A DNA stretch of 64,000 bases, from NCBI GenBank assembly GCA_041396845.1, contig JAWKXU010000004.1, forward strand, positions 452,499 to 516,498. The letters are read 5' to 3'. Origin of the DNA: JAWKXU01 sp020446465. GTDB lineage: Bacteria > Pseudomonadota > Alphaproteobacteria > Sphingomonadales > Sphingomonadaceae. This document shows positions 17,500-26,651 of this stretch, in pieces (position 1 is the first letter of the stretch; every line of letters starts with the position of its first letter). Below the pieces are notes generated by a model. It was not told where the DNA came from. It did not search any database and saw nothing but the letters and a program-made list of their open reading frames with translations. The position numbers and the translations under genes are program-made.

Positions 17500-18576
17500 C
17501 TAACCGACGTTGCGATCTTGCGGCAAGTGCTCTGCCAACGCTGGCACTTCGGCCAAAGCACGCATCATGTCATTGAGATGTGTGCAACCCGCCGTCCTTG
17601 GCAGGGTCAAAAGCACTTTTTCGCGAAAGCCCGCCAGCGGCTCACCGATCAGATGCGTCAGATTGACGGGCGCCGCCCTGCAATCCGCATAAGGCAATGT
17701 GCCTGGCCGGGCCGAAATATCCAGCAGACACCCGCTGTGCCAGTCGACTGTCGCTTCGATCAGGTATTCATGCACAGCCAGACGATTTTTCATACCAGGT
17801 TCGCAGGCGGAATCCTGAAAAAACGAATTGATATGCAGCAGGTCACCTTCACGCCAGACATCGATCCGACGAGCGCGACGGAAATTGAGTTCATCGTATT
17901 CCTGCAAGGGATGCCAGCCATCGGGATCGTGCGGATTGATGAGGGGGCCAACTTCACTGGTGTTGCGACCATCCATCGGAACACCATCAGGCCCCATCGC
18001 GTCCGAACCGGGGCGAAGCCCCATGCAGACCCCCACCATGCCCGCGCGTTTTGCCTTGCGTTCCTCTTCACCGAGATGTTCCCAGATAGGGCTATTGAGC
18101 GCCCATGCCCATTGGGCCACCAGCGAAGCCCCGGCCAGATCGTCCAGTAGCAGGTAAAGCGGCGCAGCGCGGCGTTTCTCCTCAGGCAATGCCGCACCAA
18201 TCACTGAACGCGACTGTCCGCCAGCACGCGCACCAACAAGTTGCCCGATAGCGGGGTGTGCAGGGACACACGAAGCCTGCTCCAGCAATCGGTCACGCAC
18301 CATTACCTCGATCGAGGCTTTCTCTATTTCCTGCGGAGCACCGCCTGAAAGGTCAGTGAACACATCGCGGCAAACACCAGTGAAGCGGCCCACGCCCTGC
18401 CCCCCGCCGGGCCAGGTTGCGTCAATTGTCATCGTGCGCCTGACAGAACCGGGCCTGCGTAATGGGGATACGCCGGATGGTTCACTGATTGGCGCATCAA
18501 AGCTGGGCAGCGCGTTACCCGACAGATCCAGCCCGCGGGTGGCCATATCCACAACGTCTTGCGTCGATCCGCTCAT
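17500..18576 (-). CDS. DUF2889 domain protein
   Basis: 358 residues from the ATG at 18576; a longer frame reaching 18756 adds 60 unlikely residues. The sequence fits DUF2889: SVRRTMTIDATWPGG, RDVFTDLSGG, then the C-terminal CRAAPVNLTHLIGEPLAGFREKVLLTLPRTAGCTHLNDMMRAL, in which the conserved Cys and His could bind a metal. The biochemical role is not known. In sphingomonads and actinobacteria such genes are seen near steroid and terpenoid catabolic genes (from memory), which fits its place beside the KstD-like gene. It is divergent from the membrane gene at 18781. Confidence 0.7.
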   Translation of the reverse strand: MSGSTQDVVDMATRGLDLSGNALPSFDAPISEPSGVSPLRRPGSVRRTMTIDATWPGGGQGVGRFTGVCRDVFTDLSGGAPQEIEKASIEVMVRDRLLEQASCVPAHPAIGQLVGARAGGQSRSVIGAALPEEKRRAAPLYLLLDDLAGASLVAQWAWALNSPIWEHLGEEERKAKRAGMVGVCMGLRPGSDAMGPDGVPMDGRNTSEVGPLINPHDPDGWHPLQEYDELNFRRARRIDVWREGDLLHINSFFQDSACEPGMKNRLAVHEYLIEATVDWHSGCLLDISARPGTLPYADCRAAPVNLTHLIGEPLAGFREKVLLTLPRTAGCTHLNDMMRALAEVPALAEHLPQDRNVG

Positions 18577-18780
18577 ACAAGGAAACCTGCCAGAAAGTAG
18601 AACTGATACATAAACCGACCCTAACTGACTTTGCAGCCGTGGCAAATGCTCCTCAAAAAGATAGGGCGCCTTCCGACCTTGCGCGAAGAAAATACGTAAT
18701 ATACTGCCGCATTCGCGAATATTCTGAAGCACGCATTGCCATATCGTAGATATCATGGCGATTACCGGGAGGGGTGAGGA

Positions 18781-19494
18781 ATGACAGACAGCAGCAAGGA
18801 TCTGCTTTTTTACAGGTCACAGCGTTTTTGCGGATGGTCCGGAATTGTCGCTGTAACATTCTTCATTATCGGCGGCATGATTTTGGGTGGCATGTTGCCG
18901 CCGTTGCTTTCACCTGATGATCCTCCGGCAGAATTTGCCCGCAAAGTGGCAGAAAACGTGGTCGCAATCCGCGTCGGGTCTGTATTCCTGATATTCTCCT
19001 TCGCGCTTTTTGCCGCACTCGCTGCGGGGATTGCGGCCCAGACGCGCCGCTTTGAAAAGGCAGCCGCATTTTCATACCTGCAACTGATGTTTGGCGCGTG
19101 TGGCACAGCCGTTGCCGTGCTGGTTGCCTTTAGCTGGGCATTGATGGCCTTCCGCCCCGGCGAATACGATCCCACGCTCATACAGTTCCTTATCGACTTC
19201 GCCTATTTCCTTGCGCTGTTTTCCGTGCCGGTCTTCAGCGGCTGGTGCATCGTCATCGCGCTGCCAATCCTGTTTTCGGAGGAAGGTCAGGAACCCTTCC
19301 CCCGCTGGCTCGCTTACTTCAACCTCTGGGCCGCCGTCCTCTATGCGCCGGGGCAGATGATCCTGTTTTTCAAGAGCGGCATCTTTTCGTGGAGCGGGGT
19401 CGTCGCCTTGTGGGTGCCATTTACGGCCTTCTTCCTGTGGATCCTCGTCATGAGCTGGGGCATTCTGAAAGGCGCGGAAAGCGCACGCGGCTAA
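18781..19494 (+). CDS. Six-segment membrane protein of orphan oxidase-like module, copy 1
   Basis: 237 residues with about six transmembrane helices (GIVAVTFFIIGGMILGGMLPPLL, VGSVFLIFSFALFAALAAGI, LMFGACGTAVAVLVAFSWALMAF, FLALFSVPVFSGWCIVIALPILF, and two more). It shares layout and short motifs with the protein at 48146-48877: an early GxxPPxxxxxxxxEFA stretch, an AFRP/AYRP turn and a FDFxY/YDFGW-type segment. I recognise no named family. It is followed after 25 bases by a CoxIII/NorE-like gene and then a CoxIV/NorF-like gene, and the same trio recurs at 47285-48877. A role as an accessory electron-transfer membrane complex is a guess. Confidence 0.7.
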   Translation: MTDSSKDLLFYRSQRFCGWSGIVAVTFFIIGGMILGGMLPPLLSPDDPPAEFARKVAENVVAIRVGSVFLIFSFALFAALAAGIAAQTRRFEKAAAFSYLQLMFGACGTAVAVLVAFSWALMAFRPGEYDPTLIQFLIDFAYFLALFSVPVFSGWCIVIALPILFSEEGQEPFPRWLAYFNLWAAVLYAPGQMILFFKSGIFSWSGVVALWVPFTAFFLWILVMSWGILKGAESARG

Positions 19495-19519
19495 CCCGCT
19501 GACAAGGCGATCTTGATCC

Positions 19520-20152
19520 ATGAATGACATGACGGGCAACCGCAACATTTCACCGGCTGGCACCACAGCGGAACGAAAGCATCCGCATATACCGGGCGAG
19601 CTGGGCATCTGGTTCTTCGTGGCAGGCGATCTGGCAGTCTTTACGCTGTTTTTCGTGCTCATCGCGCTGGGCAATGGCGATCAGGCAGAAGTTTTTGCTC
19701 AATCCCGCAAATCGCTGGAATTGTGGATCGGGGTTCTCAACACTCTACTGCTGCTGACCGGATCATGGTTTGTGGCAACAGCGGTAGAACACTGCCGGAT
19801 CAGCGCGGAAAATGGCAGCGGTCCACAGTCGCGTGATGCCTCGCGTTATTTTGCGCTGGCGATTGTTACCGGCGTGCTGTTCGTCGCCAACAAGAGTTTC
19901 GAATGGGGCATCAAGATTGCCAATGGCATCACGCCTGCCACCAACGACTTTTTCATGTATTTCTTTGTCTTCACCGGCATCCACCTTTTCCATGTGTTGA
20001 TCGGCCTCGGCGTATTGACCGCCATTCGCCAGGTCAGCAGGCGGGATCGTCTGGACGCCAGAAGCATCCGCACTATCGAAAGCGGCGCAACATTCTGGCA
20101 TCTGGTTGATTTGCTGTGGGTTGTCCTGTTTGCCCTGTTCTACCTGATCTGA
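19520..20152 (+). CDS. Cytochrome c oxidase subunit III / NorE-like protein, copy 1
   Basis: 210 residues, five transmembrane helices. The PGELGIWFFVAGDLAVFTLFF start, the VLFVANKSFEWGIKI helix with the family Glu, and the closing TFWHLVDLLWVVLFALFYLI are the subunit III signature, including the final WHxVDxxW. In classical oxidases subunit III supports the catalytic subunit I; NorE is the small relative linked to nitric-oxide reductase. No subunit I or II gene is present here, so the partner must be elsewhere or non-classical. It is 6 bases upstream of the subunit IV-like gene. Confidence 0.88.
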   Translation: MNDMTGNRNISPAGTTAERKHPHIPGELGIWFFVAGDLAVFTLFFVLIALGNGDQAEVFAQSRKSLELWIGVLNTLLLLTGSWFVATAVEHCRISAENGSGPQSRDASRYFALAIVTGVLFVANKSFEWGIKIANGITPATNDFFMYFFVFTGIHLFHVLIGLGVLTAIRQVSRRDRLDARSIRTIESGATFWHLVDLLWVVLFALFYLI

Positions 20153-20158
20153 CCGACC

Positions 20159-20449
20159 ATGAACCAGCCTACCACACAACGCCGCCTGCCCTTCCGTCCT
20201 GCCACGATGGCCTGGGCACTGCTGATGATCGCCACCGCCATTGGCTGGTGGTTTGGCGAAACCGCGCAAGGCGAAACCGGCAACGTCAGGCTTGCCATTG
20301 CAGGGGTGCTTGTCACCGCTTTCGCCAAGGCCTGGATTGTCGGGTTTCAGTTTATGGAACTGCGTGGTGCGCCCCGCCCCTTGCGCCATGCCTTTGATGC
20401 CTGGGTGGTCGTCGCCTGCACGGCCTTGAGTATCATTTGCCTGCGTTGA
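20159..20449 (+). CDS. CoxIV / NorF-like small membrane protein, copy 1
   Basis: 96 residues with three hydrophobic segments (ATMAWALLMIATAIGWWFGE, VRLAIAGVLVTAFAKAWIVGFQFMEL, AWVVVACTALSIICL). The AKAWIVGFQFMELRGAP stretch is the core of prokaryotic cytochrome oxidase subunit IV/NorF. It ends module copy 1, which has the same three-gene order as the minus-strand copy at 47285-48877. The 159 bp to the next gene hold nothing recognisable. Confidence 0.82.
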   Translation: MNQPTTQRRLPFRPATMAWALLMIATAIGWWFGETAQGETGNVRLAIAGVLVTAFAKAWIVGFQFMELRGAPRPLRHAFDAWVVVACTALSIICLR

Positions 20450-20608
20450 GAGCTTTCACGGTCAAGCGTCACGCCTGACCGGCACAACTCGCTTCCGGGA
20501 GGCAAACCCCGCATTGCGCGGCTTTCCTCGCATTTCATCCCGCATGGTCGCCACCCCGGCCCGCGCGATTACTGGGTCACGCCCCTGGAATGCGGCAAAA
20601 GTCTTGCA

Positions 20609-22150
20609 ATGCGGGAATCCATAACGACGTGGGACCATAACGGCCGCAGCGCCCTGCTGCCAGAAAGGACGCAACTCTTGCGCTGGAATTTCGACAACAG
20701 CTACGCCCGTGATCTGGTGGACTTCTATGCGCCGTGGAAGCTCACCCCCGCCAAAGAACCGCGTCTGCTGCTTTTCAACACATCGCTGGCAAACCGTCTG
20801 GGCCTCGCCCCTGACCCCAACGGCGAGAATGGCGACACACTGGCGGATGTTTTCGCGGGTGGAACGCTGCCACAAGGCGCAGAGCCGATTGCTCTGGCCT
20901 ATGCTGGCCACCAGTTCGGCCATTTTTCACCGCAACTGGGCGATGGCCGCGCGCTCCTGCTAGGTGAGCATCTCGCCCCGGACGGCGCGCGTTTCGACAT
21001 TCAGCTAAAGGGTTCCGGACCCACCCCGTTTTCACGTAATGGCGACGGGCGCAGCGCCATAGGCCCCGCCCTGCGCGAATATCTGGTGTCCGAAGCCATG
21101 GCCGCAATGGGTGTACCCACCACCCGCGCGCTGGCCGTGGCGACAACGGGAGAGAAGGTTTTCCGCCAAAAGACGCATCCCGGTGCTGTCATGACGCGAG
21201 TGGCGGCCAGTCATATCCGCGTTGGCACGTTTCAGTATTTCGCCGCCCATATGGGCACCGACCATGTCCGCCGTCTTGCAGACTATACCATTGCCCGGCA
21301 CTATCCCGATGCAGCCGGGGCCGAAAATCCTTACCTCGCCCTGCTGGAGCGGGTGATGGACAGGCAGGCTTCGCTTGTCGCGCAGTGGGTCAATCTCGGC
21401 TTTATTCATGGCGTCATGAACACTGACAACGTGGCCATTTCAGGCGAAACGCTGGATTATGGCCCTTGCGCCTTCATGGACAGATACGCGCCTGAAACGG
21501 TCTTCAGTTCGATCGACGAACATGGCCGCTATGCCTATGGTCAGCAGCCACTGATCTGCCGCTGGAACATGGTCCAGCTTGGGCAGGCACTGATCGGCGC
21601 GATCATGCAGATTGACGAGGCCGGCGGGCTTGATGCGACGAACGCTTTGCTGGAATCGTTCCCTGATCGTTACGCGGCACACTGGCTCAGCGGTATGCAG
21701 GAAAAACTGGGGCTAGGCTCCCCAGAGGCAAATGATCTTGATCTGGTCAACCGGCTCTTTTCCGCGATGGAAGGGCAACAGGTCGATTTCACGCTCTTTT
21801 TCAGGGAATTGGCAAAAGTTCCTGACAAAGACCCTGAATCAATACGCGCCTTGTTCGTCAATCCGCAAGCGATAGACCCGTGGTTGACCGACTGGCAGGC
21901 GCGACTGGAAAAGGACACCCTTCCCGCTGGTGAACGCCGCGCAGCCATGGATGCCGTCAACCCGCTCTATATCCCGCGCAACCACAAGGTAGAAGAAGCC
22001 CTTGCCGCTGCCGAAGTGGGGGACATGGCACCGTTCCATGCGCTGCTCGATGTTGTAACCCAGCCTTTTACGGAACGCGAAGGGCTGGAGAGTTACTCTC
22101 AGCCTGCACCCGATGACTTTGGTCCATACGTCACGTTCTGCGGAACCTGA
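20609..22150 (+). CDS. selO: Protein adenylyltransferase SelO (YdiU)
   Basis: 513 residues. SelO is a pseudokinase-fold enzyme that transfers AMP from ATP to Ser/Thr/Tyr of protein targets, linked to redox stress. The family blocks are clear: WNFDNSYARDLVDFYAPW, AYAGHQFGHFSPQLGDGRALLLGE, DIQLKGSGPTPFSRNGDGRSAIGPALREYLVSEAM, and HGVMNTDNVAISGETLDYGPCAFMD with the metal-binding Asn and Asp. It ends in VTFCGT, with Cys where eukaryotic orthologues have selenocysteine. An alternative TTG start at 20678 has a better-spaced AAAGGA site and would begin just before RWNFDNSY. It stands alone between the oxidase-like module and the ars operon. Confidence 0.93.
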   Translation: MRESITTWDHNGRSALLPERTQLLRWNFDNSYARDLVDFYAPWKLTPAKEPRLLLFNTSLANRLGLAPDPNGENGDTLADVFAGGTLPQGAEPIALAYAGHQFGHFSPQLGDGRALLLGEHLAPDGARFDIQLKGSGPTPFSRNGDGRSAIGPALREYLVSEAMAAMGVPTTRALAVATTGEKVFRQKTHPGAVMTRVAASHIRVGTFQYFAAHMGTDHVRRLADYTIARHYPDAAGAENPYLALLERVMDRQASLVAQWVNLGFIHGVMNTDNVAISGETLDYGPCAFMDRYAPETVFSSIDEHGRYAYGQQPLICRWNMVQLGQALIGAIMQIDEAGGLDATNALLESFPDRYAAHWLSGMQEKLGLGSPEANDLDLVNRLFSAMEGQQVDFTLFFRELAKVPDKDPESIRALFVNPQAIDPWLTDWQARLEKDTLPAGERRAAMDAVNPLYIPRNHKVEEALAAAEVGDMAPFHALLDVVTQPFTEREGLESYSQPAPDDFGPYVTFCGT

Positions 22151-22196
22151 CGCGCGCAGATCAGTCCGGCTTGCATTTCGCCTTACTATTCCATAT

Positions 22197-22212
22197 TTCG
22201 ATAATTATCGAA
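22197..22212. promoter_or_regulatory. ArsR operator
   Basis: TTCGATAATTATCGAA is a perfect 16-bp palindrome ending 15 bp before the arsR start codon. It has the AT-rich TCGATAATTATCGA core typical of ArsR-family operators, so arsenite probably derepresses the three-gene operon through autoregulation. Confidence 0.8.
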
Positions 22213-22227
22213 TCATAGGAAGTTTTC

Positions 22228-22551
22228 ATGCAGGCCGATCACGTCATCCGTGCGCTGTCCGCGCTCTCACAGGAACATCGCCTTGCCGCGTTTCGCCTGC
22301 TGGTTGAAGCAGGCAGCGAAGGCATTGCCGCCGGAACACTGGCGGAAAGGCTGGATGTCCCCGCCTCATCCATGAGCTTCCACCTTGCCCAGCTCGCCAA
22401 TGCCGGCCTTGTCACGCAGCGGCGCGAAAGCCGGTCGATCATCTACGCGGCAGACTATGGCGCGATGAACGCCCTGATGGGTTATCTGACCGAAAACTGC
22501 TGCGGCGGCGCGCCTTGCGAAGCCCAAAACGCTGCCAACGCCTGCGCCTGA
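22228..22551 (+). CDS. arsR: ArsR-family arsenic repressor
   Basis: 107 residues, winged helix: HVIRALSALSQEHRLAAFRLLVEAG, then the recognition helix region LDVPASSMSFHLAQLANAGLVTQRRESRSIIYAA. There is no CxCxxC in the alpha-3 helix. Cys residues cluster at the C-terminus (ENCCGGAPC), as in the Acidithiobacillus-type ArsR in which C-terminal Cys bind As(III). It has an AGGAAG ribosome binding site and the palindromic operator directly upstream, and is followed 9 bases later by the arsenate reductase. Confidence 0.92.
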   Translation: MQADHVIRALSALSQEHRLAAFRLLVEAGSEGIAAGTLAERLDVPASSMSFHLAQLANAGLVTQRRESRSIIYAADYGAMNALMGYLTENCCGGAPCEAQNAANACA

Positions 22552-22560
22552 GAGGTTGCC

Positions 22561-23061
22561 ATGACTGACCAGACCATCAACGTCCTGTTCCTGTGTACGG
22601 GCAATTCAGCCCGATCGATCCTTGGCGAAGCCATTCTCAATCAGGATGGCGCTGGCCGTTTCAAGGCCTATAGCGCGGGCAGCAACCCCACCGGCACAGT
22701 CAACCCCTATGCGCTCCATACACTGAAAACGCTTGGCTACCCGGCGCAAGGCTATCGTTCCAAAAGCTGGAGCGACTTTACAGACGGACCAGAGTTCGAT
22801 CTGATTTTCACGGTATGCGACAGCGCCGCGGCAGAAAGCTGCCCGGTCTGGCCCGGCCATCCGGTCACTGCCCACTGGGGCATACCCGACCCTGCAGCCG
22901 TGACAGGCAGCGACGCTGAAAAGGCCGCTGCATTCATGGACGCCTTCGGAATGCTCAAACGGCGAATTGACCTGTTACTGGCCTTGCCAATCGGCAGCCT
23001 CGAACAGGTGTCTTTGCGTGACAGGTTGCACGCGATTGGCCAGGAGGCAGACAAGCAATGA
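22561..23061 (+). CDS. arsC: Arsenate reductase, low-molecular-weight phosphatase type
   Basis: 166 residues. The P-loop FLCTGNSARS gives the CX5R active site, and VCDSAAAESCPVWPG supplies the redox Cys pair used by thioredoxin-coupled ArsC. It reduces arsenate to arsenite for export by the next gene, which it overlaps by 4 bases (ATGA). The C-terminal extension after residue 140 is longer than in the shortest family members. Confidence 0.93.
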   Translation: MTDQTINVLFLCTGNSARSILGEAILNQDGAGRFKAYSAGSNPTGTVNPYALHTLKTLGYPAQGYRSKSWSDFTDGPEFDLIFTVCDSAAAESCPVWPGHPVTAHWGIPDPAAVTGSDAEKAAAFMDAFGMLKRRIDLLLALPIGSLEQVSLRDRLHAIGQEADKQ

Positions 23062-24128
23062 CCACAACTACTTGCGGTATCGATGCCCAGGCAGCAGGGC
23101 TTGGCCTGTTTGAAAAGTGGCTTTCCATCTGGGTAGGCGCGGCGATCCTTGCAGGGATTGTGCTGGGCAATATCGCGCCCGGATACTTCGCCGCACTGGC
23201 GTCGATAGAATATGCCTCCGTCAACCTTGTCGTCGCCGTGCTCATCTGGGCGATGATCTTCCCGATGATGGTGGCGGTTGATTTCGGCGCAGTAGCGCGT
23301 GTGGGCGACAAGCCCAGAGGGCTGATCATTACGCTTATCGTCAACTGGATGATAAAACCCTTTACGATGGCGGCTCTGGGGGTGCTGTTCTTTGAAGTTG
23401 TCTTTGCAGACCTCATCGCGCCAGCCGATGCCCAGCAATATATCGCCGGGCTGATTTTGCTGGGTGCCGCACCATGCACCGCGATGGTTTTCGTCTGGTC
23501 ACAATTAACAAGAGGCGACCCGGCCTATACGCTGGTTCAGGTTGCCGCGAATGATCTTATCATGATCGTCGCCTTCGCGCCCATTGTCGCGCTGCTGCTG
23601 GGCGTTACCGATATCTCGGTGCCGTGGGAAACGCTGCTGCTTTCGGTCGCGCTCTACGTTGTTGTGCCACTCGCGGCGGGCGCTTTTGTTCGCAGCCGCC
23701 TGCTTGCAAACCATAACGGCGATAAGCGCGCGGTGTCGCATTTTACAGGCCGCATGAAGCCGCTTTCTATCATTGGCTTGCTGCTGACCGTCCTTTTACT
23801 GTTCGGCTTTCAGGCGGAAACGATAGCCGCGCGGCCAATCCTGATCGCCCTGATTGCCGCACCGATCATCGTTCAAAGTTACGGCATCTTTTTCATCGCT
23901 TATGGCTGGGCCAAAGCATGGAAAGTGCCACACGCGATTGCCGCACCGTGCGCCCTTATCGGCACGTCAAACTTCTTTGAACTGGCAGTGGCCGTTGCCA
24001 TTGGCCTGTTCGGCCTTGGCAGCGGGGCAGCACTTGCCACAGTCGTCGGCGTTCTTGTGGAAGTGCCTGTGATGCTCTCGCTCGTGGCTATCGCCAACCG
24101 GACAAGAGCGCATTTTCCCGCAGCCTGA
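23058..24128 (+). CDS. acr3: ACR3-family arsenite efflux transporter
   Basis: 356 residues, ten transmembrane segments. LGAAPCTAMVFVWSQLTRGD carries the conserved Cys of TM4, and TSNFFELAVAVAIGLFG carries the conserved Glu of TM9, both needed for As(III) export in ACR3 proteins. It is translationally coupled to arsC. The operon ends here; the convergent thioesterase gene begins 18 bases further on. Confidence 0.95.
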   Translation: MTTTTCGIDAQAAGLGLFEKWLSIWVGAAILAGIVLGNIAPGYFAALASIEYASVNLVVAVLIWAMIFPMMVAVDFGAVARVGDKPRGLIITLIVNWMIKPFTMAALGVLFFEVVFADLIAPADAQQYIAGLILLGAAPCTAMVFVWSQLTRGDPAYTLVQVAANDLIMIVAFAPIVALLLGVTDISVPWETLLLSVALYVVVPLAAGAFVRSRLLANHNGDKRAVSHFTGRMKPLSIIGLLLTVLLLFGFQAETIAARPILIALIAAPIIVQSYGIFFIAYGWAKAWKVPHAIAAPCALIGTSNFFELAVAVAIGLFGLGSGAALATVVGVLVEVPVMLSLVAIANRTRAHFPAA

Positions 24129-24145
24129 TTTGCCTGTTACCACCG

Positions 24146-24562
24146 TCAGCGGGCAGGAATGCCATCGTTGCGATACACGCCATTGGCCCGCGCAATCGGG
24201 GTTTCACCCACCCGGACAATGCTCTGCATGAAAACGAGGTTCTTCGTTACACGCAACATTGAAACATCAGCCTCCACCAGGTCGCCCCGTTTGGCAGGGC
24301 GCATATAATCAACCGTGAGGTTGATTGTCGGGCAGTGCATGTCCGGGCGCGTATAACAAACGGCGATATTGGCATCGATGAACGTTGCCATCGCCCCGCC
24401 GTGCAGCCCTTCAACCGGGTTCGTGTGCTGCCTGTCGACGCGAAACGCCATACGGCTGTTTGCCCGGTCCATATAGACGGGGCCGAACAACTCGCCAAAA
24501 CCGCCTCGCATGACCCACAATTCATACCCCGGCGGCAATGCAACAAACTGTTCGTCACGCAT
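24146..24562 (-). CDS. PaaI-type hotdog thioesterase
   Basis: 138 residues from the ATG at 24562; an extended frame to 24730 has no conserved look and runs into the divergent gene. The hotdog signature VEGLHGGAMATFIDANIAVCYTRP includes the HGG(A/M) turn of PaaI thioesterases, followed by NLTVDYMRPAKRGDLVEADVSMLRVTKNLVFMQSIVR. These enzymes hydrolyse acyl-CoA thioesters, often to free CoA trapped in dead-end intermediates. It is divergent from the DUF7064 gene and next to catabolic genes. Confidence 0.88.
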   Translation of the reverse strand: MRDEQFVALPPGYELWVMRGGFGELFGPVYMDRANSRMAFRVDRQHTNPVEGLHGGAMATFIDANIAVCYTRPDMHCPTINLTVDYMRPAKRGDLVEADVSMLRVTKNLVFMQSIVRVGETPIARANGVYRNDGIPAR

Positions 24563-24716
24563 CAAGCTATCCACTTCCAACCACAAAAAATCGCGATCCG
24601 GTTGGTGACATGAACGGACGCGCGATGGAAGCCATGCAGGAATACTTTGACAAACATAGTTGCACGAGGGCAGGCGCAGACAGGATACGTGAACGACCGC
24701 AAGCGGAGGATGAGGA

Positions 24717-25637
24717 ATGAGCCAGTTCAACGAAAGCGATTACTTGCGCCACACGCCCGACGAAACTGGCCGGATGCGCGATTCCCTGTTCTTCCAGACC
24801 ATGTTCGGCCCTGAACAGCTTGGTTTTCAGGCATATCTTTATGTGACCGGCGAAGGAAAAGCAGGGTTCAACGTTATTCTATGGGGCGAAGGCAAACCTG
24901 TCGGGTTTGATCGCACCGAAGGCGAAGTGCCAAAAACCATGGACTTCGACAATTTCACGCTTGGCCCGCTCACCATCCGCAACACCGGACTGGGTGCGCC
25001 ATCGCAGCTGACCTACAGCGGCGAAAAGATGCAGATCGACTTTACCTTTACCGGCAGCCACCCCCCCTTCAGCTATCATTCAAATCCCGACGGGCTGCCC
25101 CGCTGGTTCGCACGCAATCGCTTTGAACAGGGCGGACGGTTGACCGGCTTCATCGAAAGCAAGGGCAATCGCTATACGATGAAGGATCAGGCAGGGCATC
25201 GCGATCATAGCTGGGGCAATCGCAACTGGGCTGCACCACAGCACTGGAAGTGGTTCTGCGCCTATACGCCCGATGGCCAGACAGCGCTCAACGGCTGGGT
25301 CTGGATCTGCCGTGGCGAAATCGGCTATGCTGGCTTTATCCATCGCGATGGCCGCACTGTTCCCATCGCCACTATCCGCGACAAGGCGCAATATGACGCC
25401 GACATGAGCCAGCGGCGGCTGGATGCCGTTCTGGTCGACATCAACGGCAATGAAACCCATCTGGTGCTGGATCGTTTCGGCCTGATCAAATTGCCAGCCG
25501 GCGACAAGTACGGCACGCTCATTCAGGAAGCAGCATGCTCCGCGACAATCGATGGCGCCCCAGGACTAGGCCAGTTCGAAACGCAATGGCAGCAGTCCTA
25601 CGTCGACCAATTGCGGGACACAGGCGCCTATAAATGA
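24717..25637 (+). CDS. DUF7064/AttH-CrtC-like lipocalin-fold protein
   Basis: 306 residues. The GHRDHSWGNRNW motif near residue 160 and the surrounding beta-rich sequence (WKWFCAYTPDGQTALNGWVWICRGEIGYAGFIHRDG) fit the AttH/CrtC superfamily of double-lipocalin proteins, whose members include carotenoid and terpenoid hydratases and many DUFs. A GGATGAGG ribosome binding site marks the ATG. It overlaps the following kinase gene by 4 bases (ATGA), so the two probably act on the same hydrophobic compound. The reaction is unknown. Confidence 0.7.
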   Translation: MSQFNESDYLRHTPDETGRMRDSLFFQTMFGPEQLGFQAYLYVTGEGKAGFNVILWGEGKPVGFDRTEGEVPKTMDFDNFTLGPLTIRNTGLGAPSQLTYSGEKMQIDFTFTGSHPPFSYHSNPDGLPRWFARNRFEQGGRLTGFIESKGNRYTMKDQAGHRDHSWGNRNWAAPQHWKWFCAYTPDGQTALNGWVWICRGEIGYAGFIHRDGRTVPIATIRDKAQYDADMSQRRLDAVLVDINGNETHLVLDRFGLIKLPAGDKYGTLIQEAACSATIDGAPGLGQFETQWQQSYVDQLRDTGAYK

Positions 25638-26647
25638 GCTGGCAATGGGATAACAAAACGCTGGCGCGTCTAACGCGTTTCCTTTCGGAACGCGGGCTGG
25701 CGGACAGCACGGATATTCGTCCGGTGCCAATCGGCGATGGGCATTCCAACCTCACTTACAGGCTGGAGGGCACGATACAGCCGATGGTACTGCGCCGCCC
25801 GCCACCGCCGCCCTTTCCGCCCGGTTCGAATGACGTGCTGCGCGAGGCCCGGATTCTTGAAGCGCTGGCCAGCACCAACGTCCCGGTGCCGCCGGTGTTC
25901 GCGACGGCGCAAGAGGGCGAAGTGCTGGATGTGCCGTTTTACCTGATGGCTTTTGTCGATGGCGACATCATCACAAAAGACATGCCCTCCGCCTATGCAA
26001 GGCCGGACCGCGCCGAGGCCATGGGCTATGAACAGGTGGACGTGATCGCCCGGCTTCATGCCGTGGATTGGCAGACCATTGGCCTTGACGACCTGGGCCG
26101 CCCCGAAGGTTTCAACGCCCGGCATCTAAAGCGCATTTCATCGCTCGTGCGCGACAAGGACGGTGGTTTGCAGCCTGCCTTTGCCCCCTTGCACGATTGG
26201 CTCGCTGGCAATTGCCCTGCTGAAAGCGGGGCCGCAATCATTCATAACGATTGTCGTATCGGCAACGTGATCTGGACGCCGGGCGACCCGCCCCGCATCA
26301 TCGCCATCCTTGATTGGGAACTGGCAACCATTGGCGATCCGCTGCTGGACCTTGCCTATCTGATCGCATCGCTGCCGCGCGATAGCGCCGCGCGCCAGCC
26401 GGTGCAGGATCTGGCCACGGCCTGCCTTGTCGATGGTTTCCCCGATACGGCCCACCTTGCGGCACGTTATGCTGACAGGACAGGCGCACAGCTCGACAAT
26501 CTGGGCTGGTATCTGGCGATGGTGAACTGGAAACTGGCCGCGCTCTATGCCTATTCACGGCGCAAGGGCGATGACCCGTATTTCGATGACGACAGCCATG
26601 TCGCCCGCTTCCTTGCGGAAGCGGCATGGCACGTCGCCAACGGATAA
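25634..26647 (+). CDS. APH-fold phosphotransferase 1
   Basis: 337 residues of the aminoglycoside phosphotransferase/ACAD10-N-terminal family. Seen are the ATP site SNLTYRLEG...MVLRRPPPPP, the catalytic loop HNDCRIGN (HxDxxxxN) and ILDWELATIGDP (DxE metal site). In catabolic clusters such kinases phosphorylate hydroxyacyl-CoA thioesters or alcohols rather than antibiotics; LvaA of levulinate catabolism and the ACAD10/11 kinase domain are known examples. It is coupled to the DUF7064 protein, which is a different partner from those of the other two kinases. Confidence 0.85.
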   Translation: MSWQWDNKTLARLTRFLSERGLADSTDIRPVPIGDGHSNLTYRLEGTIQPMVLRRPPPPPFPPGSNDVLREARILEALASTNVPVPPVFATAQEGEVLDVPFYLMAFVDGDIITKDMPSAYARPDRAEAMGYEQVDVIARLHAVDWQTIGLDDLGRPEGFNARHLKRISSLVRDKDGGLQPAFAPLHDWLAGNCPAESGAAIIHNDCRIGNVIWTPGDPPRIIAILDWELATIGDPLLDLAYLIASLPRDSAARQPVQDLATACLVDGFPDTAHLAARYADRTGAQLDNLGWYLAMVNWKLAALYAYSRRKGDDPYFDDDSHVARFLAEAAWHVANG

Positions 26648-26651
26648 TTCG

